Shown piece by piece: positions 42,082-54,800 of a stretch of DNA of 64,000 bases. Each line of letters begins with the position of its first letter. Position 1 is the first letter of the stretch. The stretch lies in assembly GCA_963576725.1 (NCBI GenBank), contig OY755242.1, positions 60,395,324 through 60,459,323 on the forward strand, given 5' to 3'. Made by a program: the position numbers and the translations under genes. Source of the DNA: Azorinus chamasolen (lineage: Eukaryota > Mollusca > Bivalvia > Cardiida > Solecurtidae). A model generated the notes under the pieces. The model made no database searches and was not told where the DNA came from. It saw only the letters and a program-made list of their open reading frames with translations.

Positions 42082-42806
42082 TCACAATGCCATGATAATA
42101 GCTTTCATATACGATGCAGCAACGAGTGCCGAATAAGGCTGCCAGTCTTTCTTTGTACCGTCACTGTAATCACAAATTCCTCGAATAATCAGAAAACTCT
42201 CATTGCGATTGCCTTCTAGAGATTCTAAAACAGCTTCAAAGTCTAAATCAAAGGCTTTTATATTGTGTAATTCAGCATACTGGGCTCTGACGTCATGTGT
42301 TCTTGCGCACAGCTTACCGCTCCCTATAACGCCATGTTTGATGCAAGGTGCCGGTGGTCTGCTGTCATGCTTGTTGCGAGGACTTGGTTTAGGGTGATCC
42401 TCAGTAACTAACACACCTTCACCATTTCTGAACACAACTTTGTCTTTTTCTGCAGACGGTCTTTTAAAACTGGTTTCTTGTGAAGCAAGAGTTTCAAGTC
42501 CTTCTTCCGCATAAATATCCCATGGTTTAGCGTGTGTCCAATCTGACTTTGCTAGCGCTTTCAAACTTGTTGCAATATTTTGCAGAATTCTATTCTTGCA
42601 GTCGAATGATTTAGTTTTGAAGCTGAATCGTCCTGTTCTGTTTTTGTTATCAACGCTTGAACAGTGTAAATAGATTGGACTATTTTTATCCGTAGGCATT
42701 GACACCACAACATCACCGAGACGGACATGTTTGGTGAAGTCCTTGAGATTTGGAACTCCTCCAGCGACTCCAACAATAAGGACGTGTTCGATCTTGTTAA
42801 ATGTAC
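42082..42806 (-). CDS. Exon 11: PNP domain C-terminal part and stop
   Basis: Acceptor GTAAACGTACTTTCAG opens a 725-base terminal exon ending in TGA at 42084-42082. Residues 507-747 hold HVLIVGVAGGVPNL, RLGDVVVS, a longer variable insertion (about 580-640), KHGVIGSGK, AFDLDFEAVL and GICDYSDG, then an alanine-rich last helix. The order fits the insertion-bearing PNP_UDP_1 branch common in fungal and invertebrate multi-domain proteins. A TTAA MITE ends 47 bases past the stop, so it lies in or near the 3' UTR. Confidence 0.9.
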
Positions 42807-45800
42807 CTGAAAGTACGTTTACATTTAGATTAAATTTGTAATTTTCATATCCAACACCCATCCCTGTGTATAATACTCCATAAATACACATTTCTACGCC
42901 TTAGGATACAGAGTAGACTCAGATCAGACGACTCCTGTAGGAGCCGTCTGATCAGAGTCAGCTCTGATTGCTTGTAAAACAATATAAATCTGATTCTACA
43001 GTTTTCTGGCAAAAACTACCATGTTCATATGCCATGTTTTAAAAATAAACCGAATTAATATTAATGATGTCATTAATCATTACATGATTATTCATGGAGT
43101 AAACGGTTAAAAGGAATATTTCGTGTGGCCACATTGTGACTAGTTGTTTAAATACGATGGTACATTTCATCACTGCAAAATTAAAGCTTTATATTTCTGT
43201 AGTGTGGTTCCATAACAATACAGGTATCTCGCAAAGTTTGGGTTCGGGTGCCAAGTATGCTTATTTAAACTATAGTGCTTACTAGAGTACAAATAACATA
43301 ATTATATTTATTTCAGAGGAATAAGTGTGATATAATCTGTTCTCAAAACAATTTCACGTATTTTCCGAGTATTAAATGTTAACAATGATCCCGCCTCAAT
43401 GGTGTATTCGCGGTTTTGGGTGGGGATATCTCGTTTGTTCTACTGGAGGTCAATTAAGAGTTTTTACAGTTCAGTATATAGACGATAATTCTGGACGTCA
43501 ATTTGTTTAGATGTCTTACCTAAAAGGCGCGTGACGGTGTTTTCAGCGGATATCTTGGCTGTATTGCTTGATGTCGGGCTCATGGAGAGTTTCGTGCTCA
43601 CAACTTTGAATCGTCCAATGTTCCCTACAGTGTACACCTGGGATTCCCCTGGGATTTAAAAACAATCAAATCTCGATTAATCGAACTAAAATACGTATTA
43701 TTATCGATCTTTAAGACAGGTGGCAGCTTAATGCATGGTGAAAGTCAAGCAGAAAGCTCCTCTAAAAGTTTGGTCCTTCCAAAATTTACAACAGAGAATT
43801 GCTCTTAAATGTATCACTACGCATACAATGTATCTAGAAACACATGTGACAGCTTAATGCATGTCTAAAGTAATGCTGAAAGCTCCTGCCGGAAGGAGAA
43901 ATTAACGACAGTGTACACATGGGATTATCCCGTGATTGAAACGATGAATGACAATGAAATTAACAACAATGTAATGTATCCGAGCAAGATGTTTCAGGAA
44001 TTTTCTGGGAATTAATATCTATATTATTATCATAATCTGTATATCACCATTTTAATGAAAGCCCAGCCATCAAGATTATAGGTGAGTCTATCAACTTCAA
44101 TCATAGTTTCAAACTTTCAAGAACAACATCCTCATCGAAACTAAAAGCTTTAGAATGGACATATATTCCTTTGCTTAAATCTTATTTTCACTATTTAGGA
44201 CACTATTCTCATAGAGACTGACCAAAAGCTTTGAAACAAATAAGTGTTTCTTTTCTTAAATCTTTCCTGGGAAAAGACGACCATTTTGACAATATTTTGA
44301 ATTCGTAAAACATATAAAAATGTAGTACGGTGTGTAAGAATGAAGGGCTAGGGTCGTCCAGGACTGATCACATGACACCCACATATGTTACATTTCAATG
44401 TATGGTCTCCTACGGAAACATCTTAACCCTTAACTCCATGAATATTCTTTAAAAACATAATGCCGCCATGAATATTAATTGGGTTAATCTGTTATAAAAG
44501 CACATGGACACGTGAATTGTGACCATGATAGAAACTCTAGACCCATATCTATATTATATCATGGGCAAACAGAGCAGATCTTGATCAGACGGCTCCTATA
44601 GGATCCGTCTGATCTGGGTCTACTCTGTTTGCAAATGCGTGAACACGCGTTAATATGAGGGAAAGGGGTTAGATAGTTAAGTGAATGACGGACAGGTTGT
44701 AGGTTGCGCGGGTATGCATGGCATGGTCAAGCATTTAAAGTACTTAGTGTATGGCGTTTGGAGGGATTTACTGTTACAGTATTATATACAGTACCTGTTA
44801 CATACTTTATTTTTTTGTTTTGATAATATGTTCAAAATGTGAAGAAAAGACAAAGACTTGAAAAACAAATCATAGTAAAACAACGAGTTACCCGATGACG
44901 TATGACCTATGTATAGTTATGTACACCATTTTCAGCTATAACCTACATATATTATCTGATTATTTAATGAATCTAATAGTATCCCAACACTATTCTTGTT
45001 TCAAAAATGTTATATAAATGTAAAAACATAAAATGGCATAACTTAAAAGAAGCATATACTGCCAATTTAAAGTTAAATCATCAACAAAATAATTGCAAAA
45101 TATTTGACGGAGTTGTTTCCAGTAGTATGCCTTGCCATAGTAAACAGTAAACCCCCTCTTAAACGGGCGTTTAGATTAGTATCCATGCCAGTCTGTAAGA
45201 CAGGGGACAGATTCCAAATGGAGCTTTCTGCACGATTAAGCTACCACCTGCCTAAAAGATCTAAATTCTTCTTAGCTAAAATTCCAGTTTAGAAGGTTTA
45301 TATTGTACATTGATATTTTAGCAGTCTGTAGGATGCATGCTCGTAACAAATATATTAAAAAGGCTATTCAACTTGTGCAGGTTTAAATGATTAATGAATG
45401 CTGAATCAGGAAAGCGATAAAATACCTAACTGAATAGTATTTGGTCAATAATACCTGTTTGCTCCCACGCGGCTTTTAATCCAGACGCAAGATAGTTTTG
45501 ATACCACTTTTTAAGTGTATTTCGACGTTTCATGTTACGAATTACGGGTATATTAACCCTTTGCCTTGCTTAGTGCGACGTGTCGCATTTCAAACAGCTT
45601 GGATCCAGATAAGACGCCGAGTAACTCAGCGTAAATCAGGATCCAAGCTGTTTGACAATCGGTCAATAGTTTCCCAAAACTTGATCGAATCGATTATTCT
45701 TAAACAGAATCTCACAATTTTTGAGCAGATTACAATTGGTTTACACTAAACCCATTTAGACCCAGTTTTTTTTTGTTTAAATAAATCTACCGAAAAGGAG

Positions 45801-48800
45801 CAGTTATTAGAGAAAAGCAAAAATTTAGAATTGTGTAGTTTTTAAACCACAGGAGCAAATGCTCTATTTATCACAATGGTTTCAGAAAGTGACTTTTACA
45901 GAGGCGTCAAAAGGCGTCAGTATGAGGAAATGGGTTTAACTATAAATTGTTATATATAATATACACAGGGATGGGTTTTGGATATGATAATAACAAATTT
46001 AATCTAATTGTAGACGTCAACCATAAAACTTAAAGAACATAGACAAAGTAAAGCAAATACAGTATAAATTAAAGACCTCTGACAAAGTCAAACAAATACA
46101 AACTTAAAGAAAACGGACAATATAAAGCAAATAGATAAAACTTAAAGAACATCGCCAAAGTTAGGTAAATACAAACTTTAAGGACACTGACAAATTAAAG
46201 CAAATATAAAGTTAAAAGAATACTAAAAACACAGACAAAGTAATGCAAACTTTACTAAATCAAATACTAAATTAAATGCAAAGTGTGCGTGTTACACTAT
46301 CGTGTTTTTCATATGTTTCTTCATTCTATTTGCATGTGCTCTGCCATGTCACGAGACCCAAACTAGGACCACTGTACCACTACTAAAATGTAGACGCCAA
46401 AAACACTGGCACTAGATCGAAAAAGACTGTAGTTCTATTTATACTAGAACTGTCACTAAAGGTGATGAATACCCCCGCACGGCAGTCTTGGTTGCAAATT
46501 CAAGTTTGTTACGCCAATGAACTACCAATGAAACAAGACTAAATGACAAACATACTCAAAGTTCAAATGGAGATAATTCTGTAATGGCTGCCACTAAACG
46601 TGGGAAAAGTGTGCCTTGCACATGTACTTTTCATGTTAACCCTTTCGCTGCCAATGCCGGATCTATGATTACCTATGCAAACAGTTTGGATCCAGATGAG
46701 ACGCCGTGTAACTCGGCGTCTCATCGGAATCCAAACTATTTGTTACTGTTACTACGTTTTTGAAACAAAAATGAAGAAATTAAAAAAAATGAAAATTTGT
46801 AGCAGACGACAAAGTTAGCAGACGACAGAGTTTGGCAGCGAAAGGGTTAAGTATGTATGGCAAGTATAAATTCAATAAGTTTCAAATTGAAGGAGGAGTT
46901 CGCAACACCAACTCCCCATGTTTCATGCCAAAATGACAAAAAACAAGTTTGTGGGATTATAATAACACCTATTATATGTTTAATAAGGTACTATAAATAG
47001 AACTATAGTCTTTTTCGATTTAGTGCCAGTGACTAATAGATATTTATCCTGTCATCATATTTTTTGTGTCGTAATAACAGGGTCCCTGGTTAGATCAGTA
47101 GACCACAAAATAGGTGGGTTATGTCTGTCATTTCATCTAATGACCATGACATTCTACTTTCTATTACGATGTACGGTAAAACATGGATTATTCGAACAGT
47201 TAAACATGTATACTAATCGATCTCTAAGACAGGTGGCAACTGAATGCATGGTGAAACTCCCCATGATAGCGTTCTGCATGATTTCCAACCTGCATTATAC
47301 AGTCCCTGCCTAAAAGAGTCTAAGTTCTTCTATAATAGAAAATTGAATTATCGTGAATTTACGGTATATCATAGTCACGCTTATTCAACGCAAAGAACAT
47401 CATCTCATTGTCTGGCATGCTTTTAACCCTTACAGTGATTGGCACGAGTCACTAATGTCCTTTGCAAACAATGTCCCAGATGAGAGGGCTCCTACAGGAT
47501 CCTATCATCAGGATCTGTACTGTTTGTCATGTTACGCTTTTCTTTAGAACAATCCCTAAACATTAACCATAAGCTTGACCTGTTTGAAAATTGGAATAGT
47601 CCATTTGAAAATTCAGCTTTGTAAGGGATTAAGTATTCTTTTAGGTTCCGCTTATAGTGTCACAAACCATAACATTTTCTTTATACCGCCCCGTATTTAT
47701 AACCGAGATTAAGCTCGAAAGCAGAAAACTATGTTGATTTGAAACGTCAGTAAAGTTTAACCCATTCCCTCATAAGCTATTTTTAGATCCAACCTCTTTC
47801 ACTGATTCTACCAAAAAGGAGCATTTACAAGAGAAAGGGATTTTTTATAGAAGTTTGTAGTTTTTAAACAATTGTGATAAATAGAGCATTTGCTCCATAG
47901 GAGCAAAATTAACGCTCTTTTTATCAAAATGGTTTCAAAGAGTGGTGTCTAATTTTTTTCAATCGTATTTAGTTGTTTGTATTTCATTATCATTTATGTT
48001 CGTGTAATTATTCATTACATTTGGATAGCTATCTTAAGCGGCCATTCGTTTATTAAACATAGTCTTAAAAACCAGGCGGTTGTTTAATGCAGTGCAAAAG
48101 TAATGCAGAAAGTTCATATAGGAGCTTTCTGCATTACTTCTGACCTGTATTTAGCTAGACCCTTACAGTCCCATTATTAGGACTCAGTTTGATGACCTCT
48201 TAAGACAAGTTCTACTGTTGTTTAAACGACATTAATGGTGGTATAAAAACCTTGACATAAATAGTAAATCGTTCTGTTTCAGTGTTGACTGAACGTAAGC
48301 AATCCAAAATAGGACATGTGCTTGGCGTTATTTGACCAAGACTCCGGAATAGCCTAAAATAATGGTGAAAGTGCTAAATAATTGTGAAAAACTAATTTTA
48401 AGCATTTTGATAGGATTAACCTTATTTTGCCAGCGTTGTTTTGGAAATCTGTGTAAATTGACACGTATTCAAAGGATTGATAAAAGAATATGTTGACAGG
48501 ATAAACAGAATCCCAGGTGAGTGTCGTGTGTGGAAAAGTTTATCTGATTCGGCGGGCTTTAGAAAGCGTTCGGTCTCGCTTCCTAAGCTTCATTAGATAA
48601 ACTTTTCTATTTTCGCCACTAATCTGACACTCTCTATACGACACGTGAGGGGGCGAATAGAGAAAATACCACTAAAACCAGAGCTACAGATAAAACTGCG
48701 TAACCAAATACTAAAATCGTCATTTCTTCACCAAACCATATATGGTGACAACTCTTTAGTTACGTAACTTCGAGACAATTCTAAAGAGTGGTCACAGGAA

Positions 48801-51800
48801 AGAGTTTGGTGGAGAAAGGAGCTATTATTGAAAATGTTTAAATTTGCGCATCTTATCTGGACCTCTGTAAAACACAAGAAAGGTGACAGCCATACTCACC
48901 AACAAAACTACGACGGACTAGAATTAATAGTTTTAGATCAAAATTAGTTAATAATATATACTCGTATGGTTATATCAAGCAGAGCTGCAATAATGGAGGC
49001 TAACAGGATATGTTTGACAATAAAAATAAACTTGTGCATTTGGCATGTGCGGGGGTCTATGGAGGGTATGTGCGGGTGTGTTCGGTTGTGTACCTGCATG
49101 CATGTGATTGTGTGTATATGTGCATATACACGTGTAAGGTGCCGTGTGGTGCGATGTATGTGTGTGCGTATATATGTACGTGCGTGCGCGCGTGTGTGTG
49201 TGAAATCAAACAAAAACAGCGTATCAAAGTATTACCTTTGAAAGTATGCATTTATGCGTTTGCTGTAGTTTCGCACACTACTCGTTAATGGATATTTTGC
49301 TTGTTGCTATTGACACCGCATGTAAGATGAAATATATCTACTTTATACAGTAACCCTTTCGGTGCCAAATTTCTAACTGTCGTCTGCAAACTAATTTTGT
49401 TAAATCATTTGGTAAATTAAGTAAATGAGATAAATAAATGCAAATTTCAAAGAAATAAAGCATAAATCTAGAAATAGAGATTGCGAGAAAAGTGAAGTTC
49501 CTGATCAAACGCCGCCTTAAAAAGGCGGCATCTGATCTGGGAGTGCACTTTTGTCGTAGCGCATTTATGTGACACTGGCGGTGAAAGGGTTAAGTAAATA
49601 TATGTAAATAGTACTGCTTAATATCATACACGGTGCATCATTTTCGACACTCGAGAAAATGTTTATTGGTGTTGGTGGCTTCAAGTACTAAATTAAATCA
49701 TATTTGACTACAGTTAGTCATGGAAATGAAATGTATAGTAAAAACATGTATAAAAGCAAATTAAAAAGAAGTCTAAATCTGGGTCTAGGCAGGTGGTTGC
49801 TTAATGCCGGACAAATGTAATGTAGAAAGCTCCAAAAGAGTTTTGTTTTGCATTGTGTATGCCTTGCATTAAGCGATCACCTGCTTTTAAGCTTACTATG
49901 TTTAATCAATAAATGATATAACTTAAAACAGACACTGTACTAGAACCCCTGCCATACAGAACAAGAGCTGAAGTGTCTGGTACAAAACATCGAGATAGGT
50001 CAGCACGATGGCCTATCCCATTCCCTCTTAGGTTATTTTTAGACACAGTCTCTTTGAATAAATCAACTGAAAAGGATCATTTACTAGAAAAATGGGAAAG
50101 GAAATTGAATTGTGTAGTTTTTAAACCGTTGTATTTATAACACTGGTTTCAAAAGGTGACATATTCATAGTATTTCATAAGCAAACAGAGCGAACACTGA
50201 TCATACTAGCAACACATTTTAGAATACTGACCTTCTGTTTTATATTTGACGAATGTCGTTTTCTCATCTATCATAGCGTCCACGGCCAACTTCTCACAAT
50301 AACGGGAGGTAATGATAGCGATTATTGGTTGTTCTTTTCCAGTCAGTTGTGGAATGTCACGAACCAGTTTCATTTCTGTAAAGATAAATGAACAAAAAAC
50401 CAGGAAAAATGACAACATTGACATGTGTTGCTTTTATAGTACACATGTAACGTATTGTACTGCAGTAGTCAATCCCTTATGTAGTTTCGGAAGCCAACTT
50501 GCCATTAGTAAATAAAGATGGATATTTCGTATGTAAGTTACATGCTGTTAAGACATTTGAAGAAGGAATTGCACGAATTTCTACGTCCTAACTTTACACT
50601 AATACTTACAACCTTATCCTTTCTATGCTGAATTCTCAAATGCACTATTCCCAAATTCAAACAGATCAAGCTTAGCGTGAATATTCAGGGATTATTTAAA
50701 GACAAGCAACAAATGCGGAAACCGCATTAAAGCCGGATTTTTTGTGTTGACCTTGACCCAATTCCATGTATCCTTGTATCAACTAAAAGGCATTCACCCA
50801 AGCTGTCTGCATACCAAATATAAATTATCTAGCCCGTGTAGTTCAGAAGTTATAACAGTATTTAAATGACAGCCAATGTTTCAAAATAGTGACCTTGACC
50901 TGATTTCAGGTATCTTTCTGTCATCCGTAAGGTCCTTACAAAAGCTATCTGAATACCAAAGGTGAATTGCCTAGCACTCGTGGATCAGAAGTTATAGCAA
51001 AATGTTAAAGTTTGTTAAAAACAGCCAAGTTTTCAAAATAGTGACCTTGACCTTGACCCAATTTCATGTATCCTTGTATCAACTGAAAGGCCTTCACCAA
51101 AGTTATCTCCATACCATATATGAATTGTCTAGCATATGAGGTTCAGCAGTTAAGAAAAAAATTGAAGTTTTTCATTTATGGCCAACTTGTCTAAATAGTG
51201 ATCTTGACCTTGACCTGATTTCAAATATCTTTCTATCACCCGAAAGGCCTTTACCAAAGCCATTTGTATATCAAAGATGAATTGCCTAGCATTTGTAGTT
51301 CAGAAGTTATAGGAATGTTAAAGTTTGTTAAAAACGGCAAAGTTTTCGAAATAGTGACCTTGACTTTGACCTGATTTCACGTATCCTTGTATCAATTGAA
51401 AGGCCTTCACCCAAGCTATCAGTATACCAAATATGAATGGTCTATCTTAAGTTATTAAGACGTTATAAGGACTGTTAAAGTTTTGCTAATGACGGCAAAA
51501 TTTTGGAAATAGTGACATTGACCTTGACCTGATTTCATGTATCCTTGTATCAAGTGAAAGGTCTGTATACCAAATATAAATGGTCTAGCTTAAGTAATTT
51601 AGAAGTTATAAGCAATGTTAAAGTTTTCTTAATGAGGGCCTGCCCACCCACCTGCCCACCTGCCCACCCGCCCGCCAAGAACATTAATGACTGTCTTGTT
51701 TCCCGTACTTAAGGATCAAATCAATTTTAACGCCATAAAACGAAACTTAAATGCATGAATGATATATTTAATGAGGTGGTGGGATTAAAACGAGTTTAGT

Positions 51801-54800
51801 CTTATTGTTTATTAGGCAAACTTTATGACTCCATTCATGTTTGTTTTTTACCATGACCTGATCCGTTCTGTGTCTCAAACTGGACCCTCATCCAACGACC
51901 AACCTCGACTTCTTTTATCAAGTTCTGTTTCTCAAGATCCTTTAACATTATCACCAGCGTACTTGGATCGAGACTACGTCCAGCATTTTGCCTGAAGACA
52001 AAAAAGAATTACAATAATATATCTACAATAATATATCGCTAAAACAACACGAATATTCAGATTGTTTTTCTCGACAGACTGTAGATGAATACAGGATAAA
52101 TGTCCCGTTCTCATTTAACCCTTTCCCTGTTCTATGTTTATTACAAATTTCAATACCTACTGAATAGTCATGGAAAATAATAGTTACAACGAACTATGGA
52201 AGATGGAACATTGTAGCCAATTTAGAAGTAAAGAAGCATATCTTTTGAATTCCATTAGCAAACAGAGCAGACCCTGATCAGACGGCTCCTATAGGAGTCG
52301 TCTGATCTGGGCCTACTCTGTTTGCCTATGCGTGAAAACACGCTTATATGAAGGAAAGAGTTTAACGGTCATGTGCTTCTTAAGGCAGATTATGAACTTT
52401 ACAGATGGTTCTACGCTAGTTTTGTAACTGTTTTAGAAACAAATATACGCGTAAGAGGTTTTTGTTCTAAATTGCTTTTAATGTTCACGAGCGTCGGTCA
52501 TGGCTTAGAGACTCGTGGATATAGGCCATGAGCTAGAGCCTCGCGTATATAGGCTAATATGAACTAGAGCCTCGCAGGTACAGATCATGTGATTGAGTCT
52601 CTAGGATATAGGCTAGAGGCAAGAGCTTCGCGGATACAGACCAAGAATAAGAGCATCATGGGTATAGGCAATACACTAGAGCCTCATGGGTATAGGCCAA
52701 GCTACGGTAACAATGTACTAGAGTCTTATGGATAAAGGTCGTTAGGTAGCGCCTAATTGATATAGGCCATGAGCTGTTGCTTTAACTTTTTTATCACGGA
52801 TATAATACGACTACAGTGGTGAATGCACATAAAGACACACTTATACACGTATATGGAAATACCCTCTAAATCGGACATCTAATTTAGTATAAATATCAGT
52901 CTTGGAGACAGGTGGCAGCTTAATGAAGGGTGAATGTCATGCAGGAAGCTCCTTTAGGAGCTTTCTGCATGACTTTCACCTGCATGAAGTAGCCATCTGC
53001 CCAAACCTAAATTCTTCACTATTATAATTTCGGTTTAGAGGGGTTTTACTGTATAATCTTTGGGTCCATAGTTGTAGTATCCCTTTGTATCTGTGATGCT
53101 GGTCGTTGAACATAATCAAAAACTGGTTTCAATGAAACTATATTACTTACTGCAGTACATCGTTTACGGACAATGTATTGGGGTAAACGTCTTCTAGGCA
53201 ATGGAGAATTCTCTGTTTTCTGGCCATCCATAACAGCTGTTTTTGCATCCGGGCCTTCTTCGCCTGTTTACTGTAATCGGCCTCCACTTCTTGGCAGCAA
53301 TAGGAAACAAAATGTTCATTGCATTCACTGAGTTTGTTCGACAATGAATTTTAGAAATCAAATTATTTGCTGCAAAACTGAGCGAATGGTGTAAAAAGAT
53401 AAATTTGTTTTCATTTGATTATTCAGTATATTGAACAGTCTTTTAAGACATATTTTATAACTCTATCTAACTTTAATCAGAACATATTCCCGTTGTTCTT
53501 AAATATATGGTTTATGGCTATGCCACCTTGGAAAGTTTCAGTTGACATGTATTAAATAGTTCACTCTTAAACATGAACCAGCTAACCTATCCATTGGTAA
53601 CTTACCGAGTAGTTCAGCAAACTCAAACTGACCATGTGACGTATTGTCAGTTGCAACAGCCAATGATGTGATGGGAAATCGTTTATTCTCCGGAAGGTTC
53701 CACTCCAGGAATTTCCCATCTCCGTAATGAGCGCCTCGACCAACCTCGATGCAGAAATCTCCCCAGCTTAACCAGAAGTATCGGAGCTCCTACAAGGAAT
53801 ATGGGGAAGGAACAGTATGTGTACGTGTACCAACAGGAACTGCATGATACAAGTTATACACGATACACCAGGTGCTTTCCGAGTGCCGATCTATATTTGA
53901 ATTCGAAAGTAATCTGATAGCATTTGAATTTGAATCTGAAGGAGACTCCGACATTTAATTAGGCAAATGTGACTGTGCACATTTCGTAAGAAACACAGGT
54001 TGTAAAGACATACTGTAAACTATTTTTAAAGTTTACATTTATTTAAGTTTTAATTCTTTGTTTTACAATGAATGTTAAACGACATATTAAACCTTAAGAT
54101 TCATACATTGAACTCATAAAATATTGCTTAAGTTTTTAGTGGTGGGGTTAAATATTTTGTATCAAATATTATACAGGGTGGTTATTACCTAAAAAACGGT
54201 GTACATTTATTTCAGTTTTAATTCTTTGTTTTACAATGAATATTATAGGACTAATTAAACCTTAAGGTTCATACTTTGAACTCATAGAAATGTGTTGCAA
54301 GTTTTTAGTAGCGAGGTTTAATCTTTTTTTTATTAAATATTCTATAACAGAATGCTTTTTAACTCAACAAATTAGATAAGTGATCTATCACTAGCTTTTC
54401 TTGTTTCAAAGATAGCGATGCGTTTTATTTATAAATAATTTGTGGAAACGATAAACGGATTCAAAATGAATCTAACTTTTGTGTGTGAAAAAACACTTTA
54501 ACAATTATTATACTTTAAGTATTTCTAAATCTTATTCAAATTACTGTTATGTAGGATACATTTTGCATAAAATAACAATTAATAACAGAAACTATTCATA
54601 GATATAGAAATTTGAAGTCGGTAACCGGTAACTGATTGTTTATTATGTATTTTACATGCACGGTTGAAATCTACAAACGAAAACATTTTCAGAAAAATCA
54701 TCAAATAAAAATCTCTGTTAGGTGTATTAATTATAACATTAATATCACTGCTTTTATCAGATTGTACGGCCTTTTATAGAATATGGAGACAAACTACCAA

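Noticed and set aside
45456..45533. Possible extra exon on the - strand (KKWYQNYLASGLKAAWEQTG) with a donor
   Set aside because: The only AG before it gives the wrong phase after exon 9, and exon 9 joins exon 10 perfectly without it.
48944..49288. Overlapping ORFs on both strands
   Set aside because: They are translations of a TG-rich microsatellite.
53290..53344. Upstream extension of the exon 7 frame
   Set aside because: It begins just after a stop with no ATG and no acceptor of the right phase; the better acceptor is at 53290.
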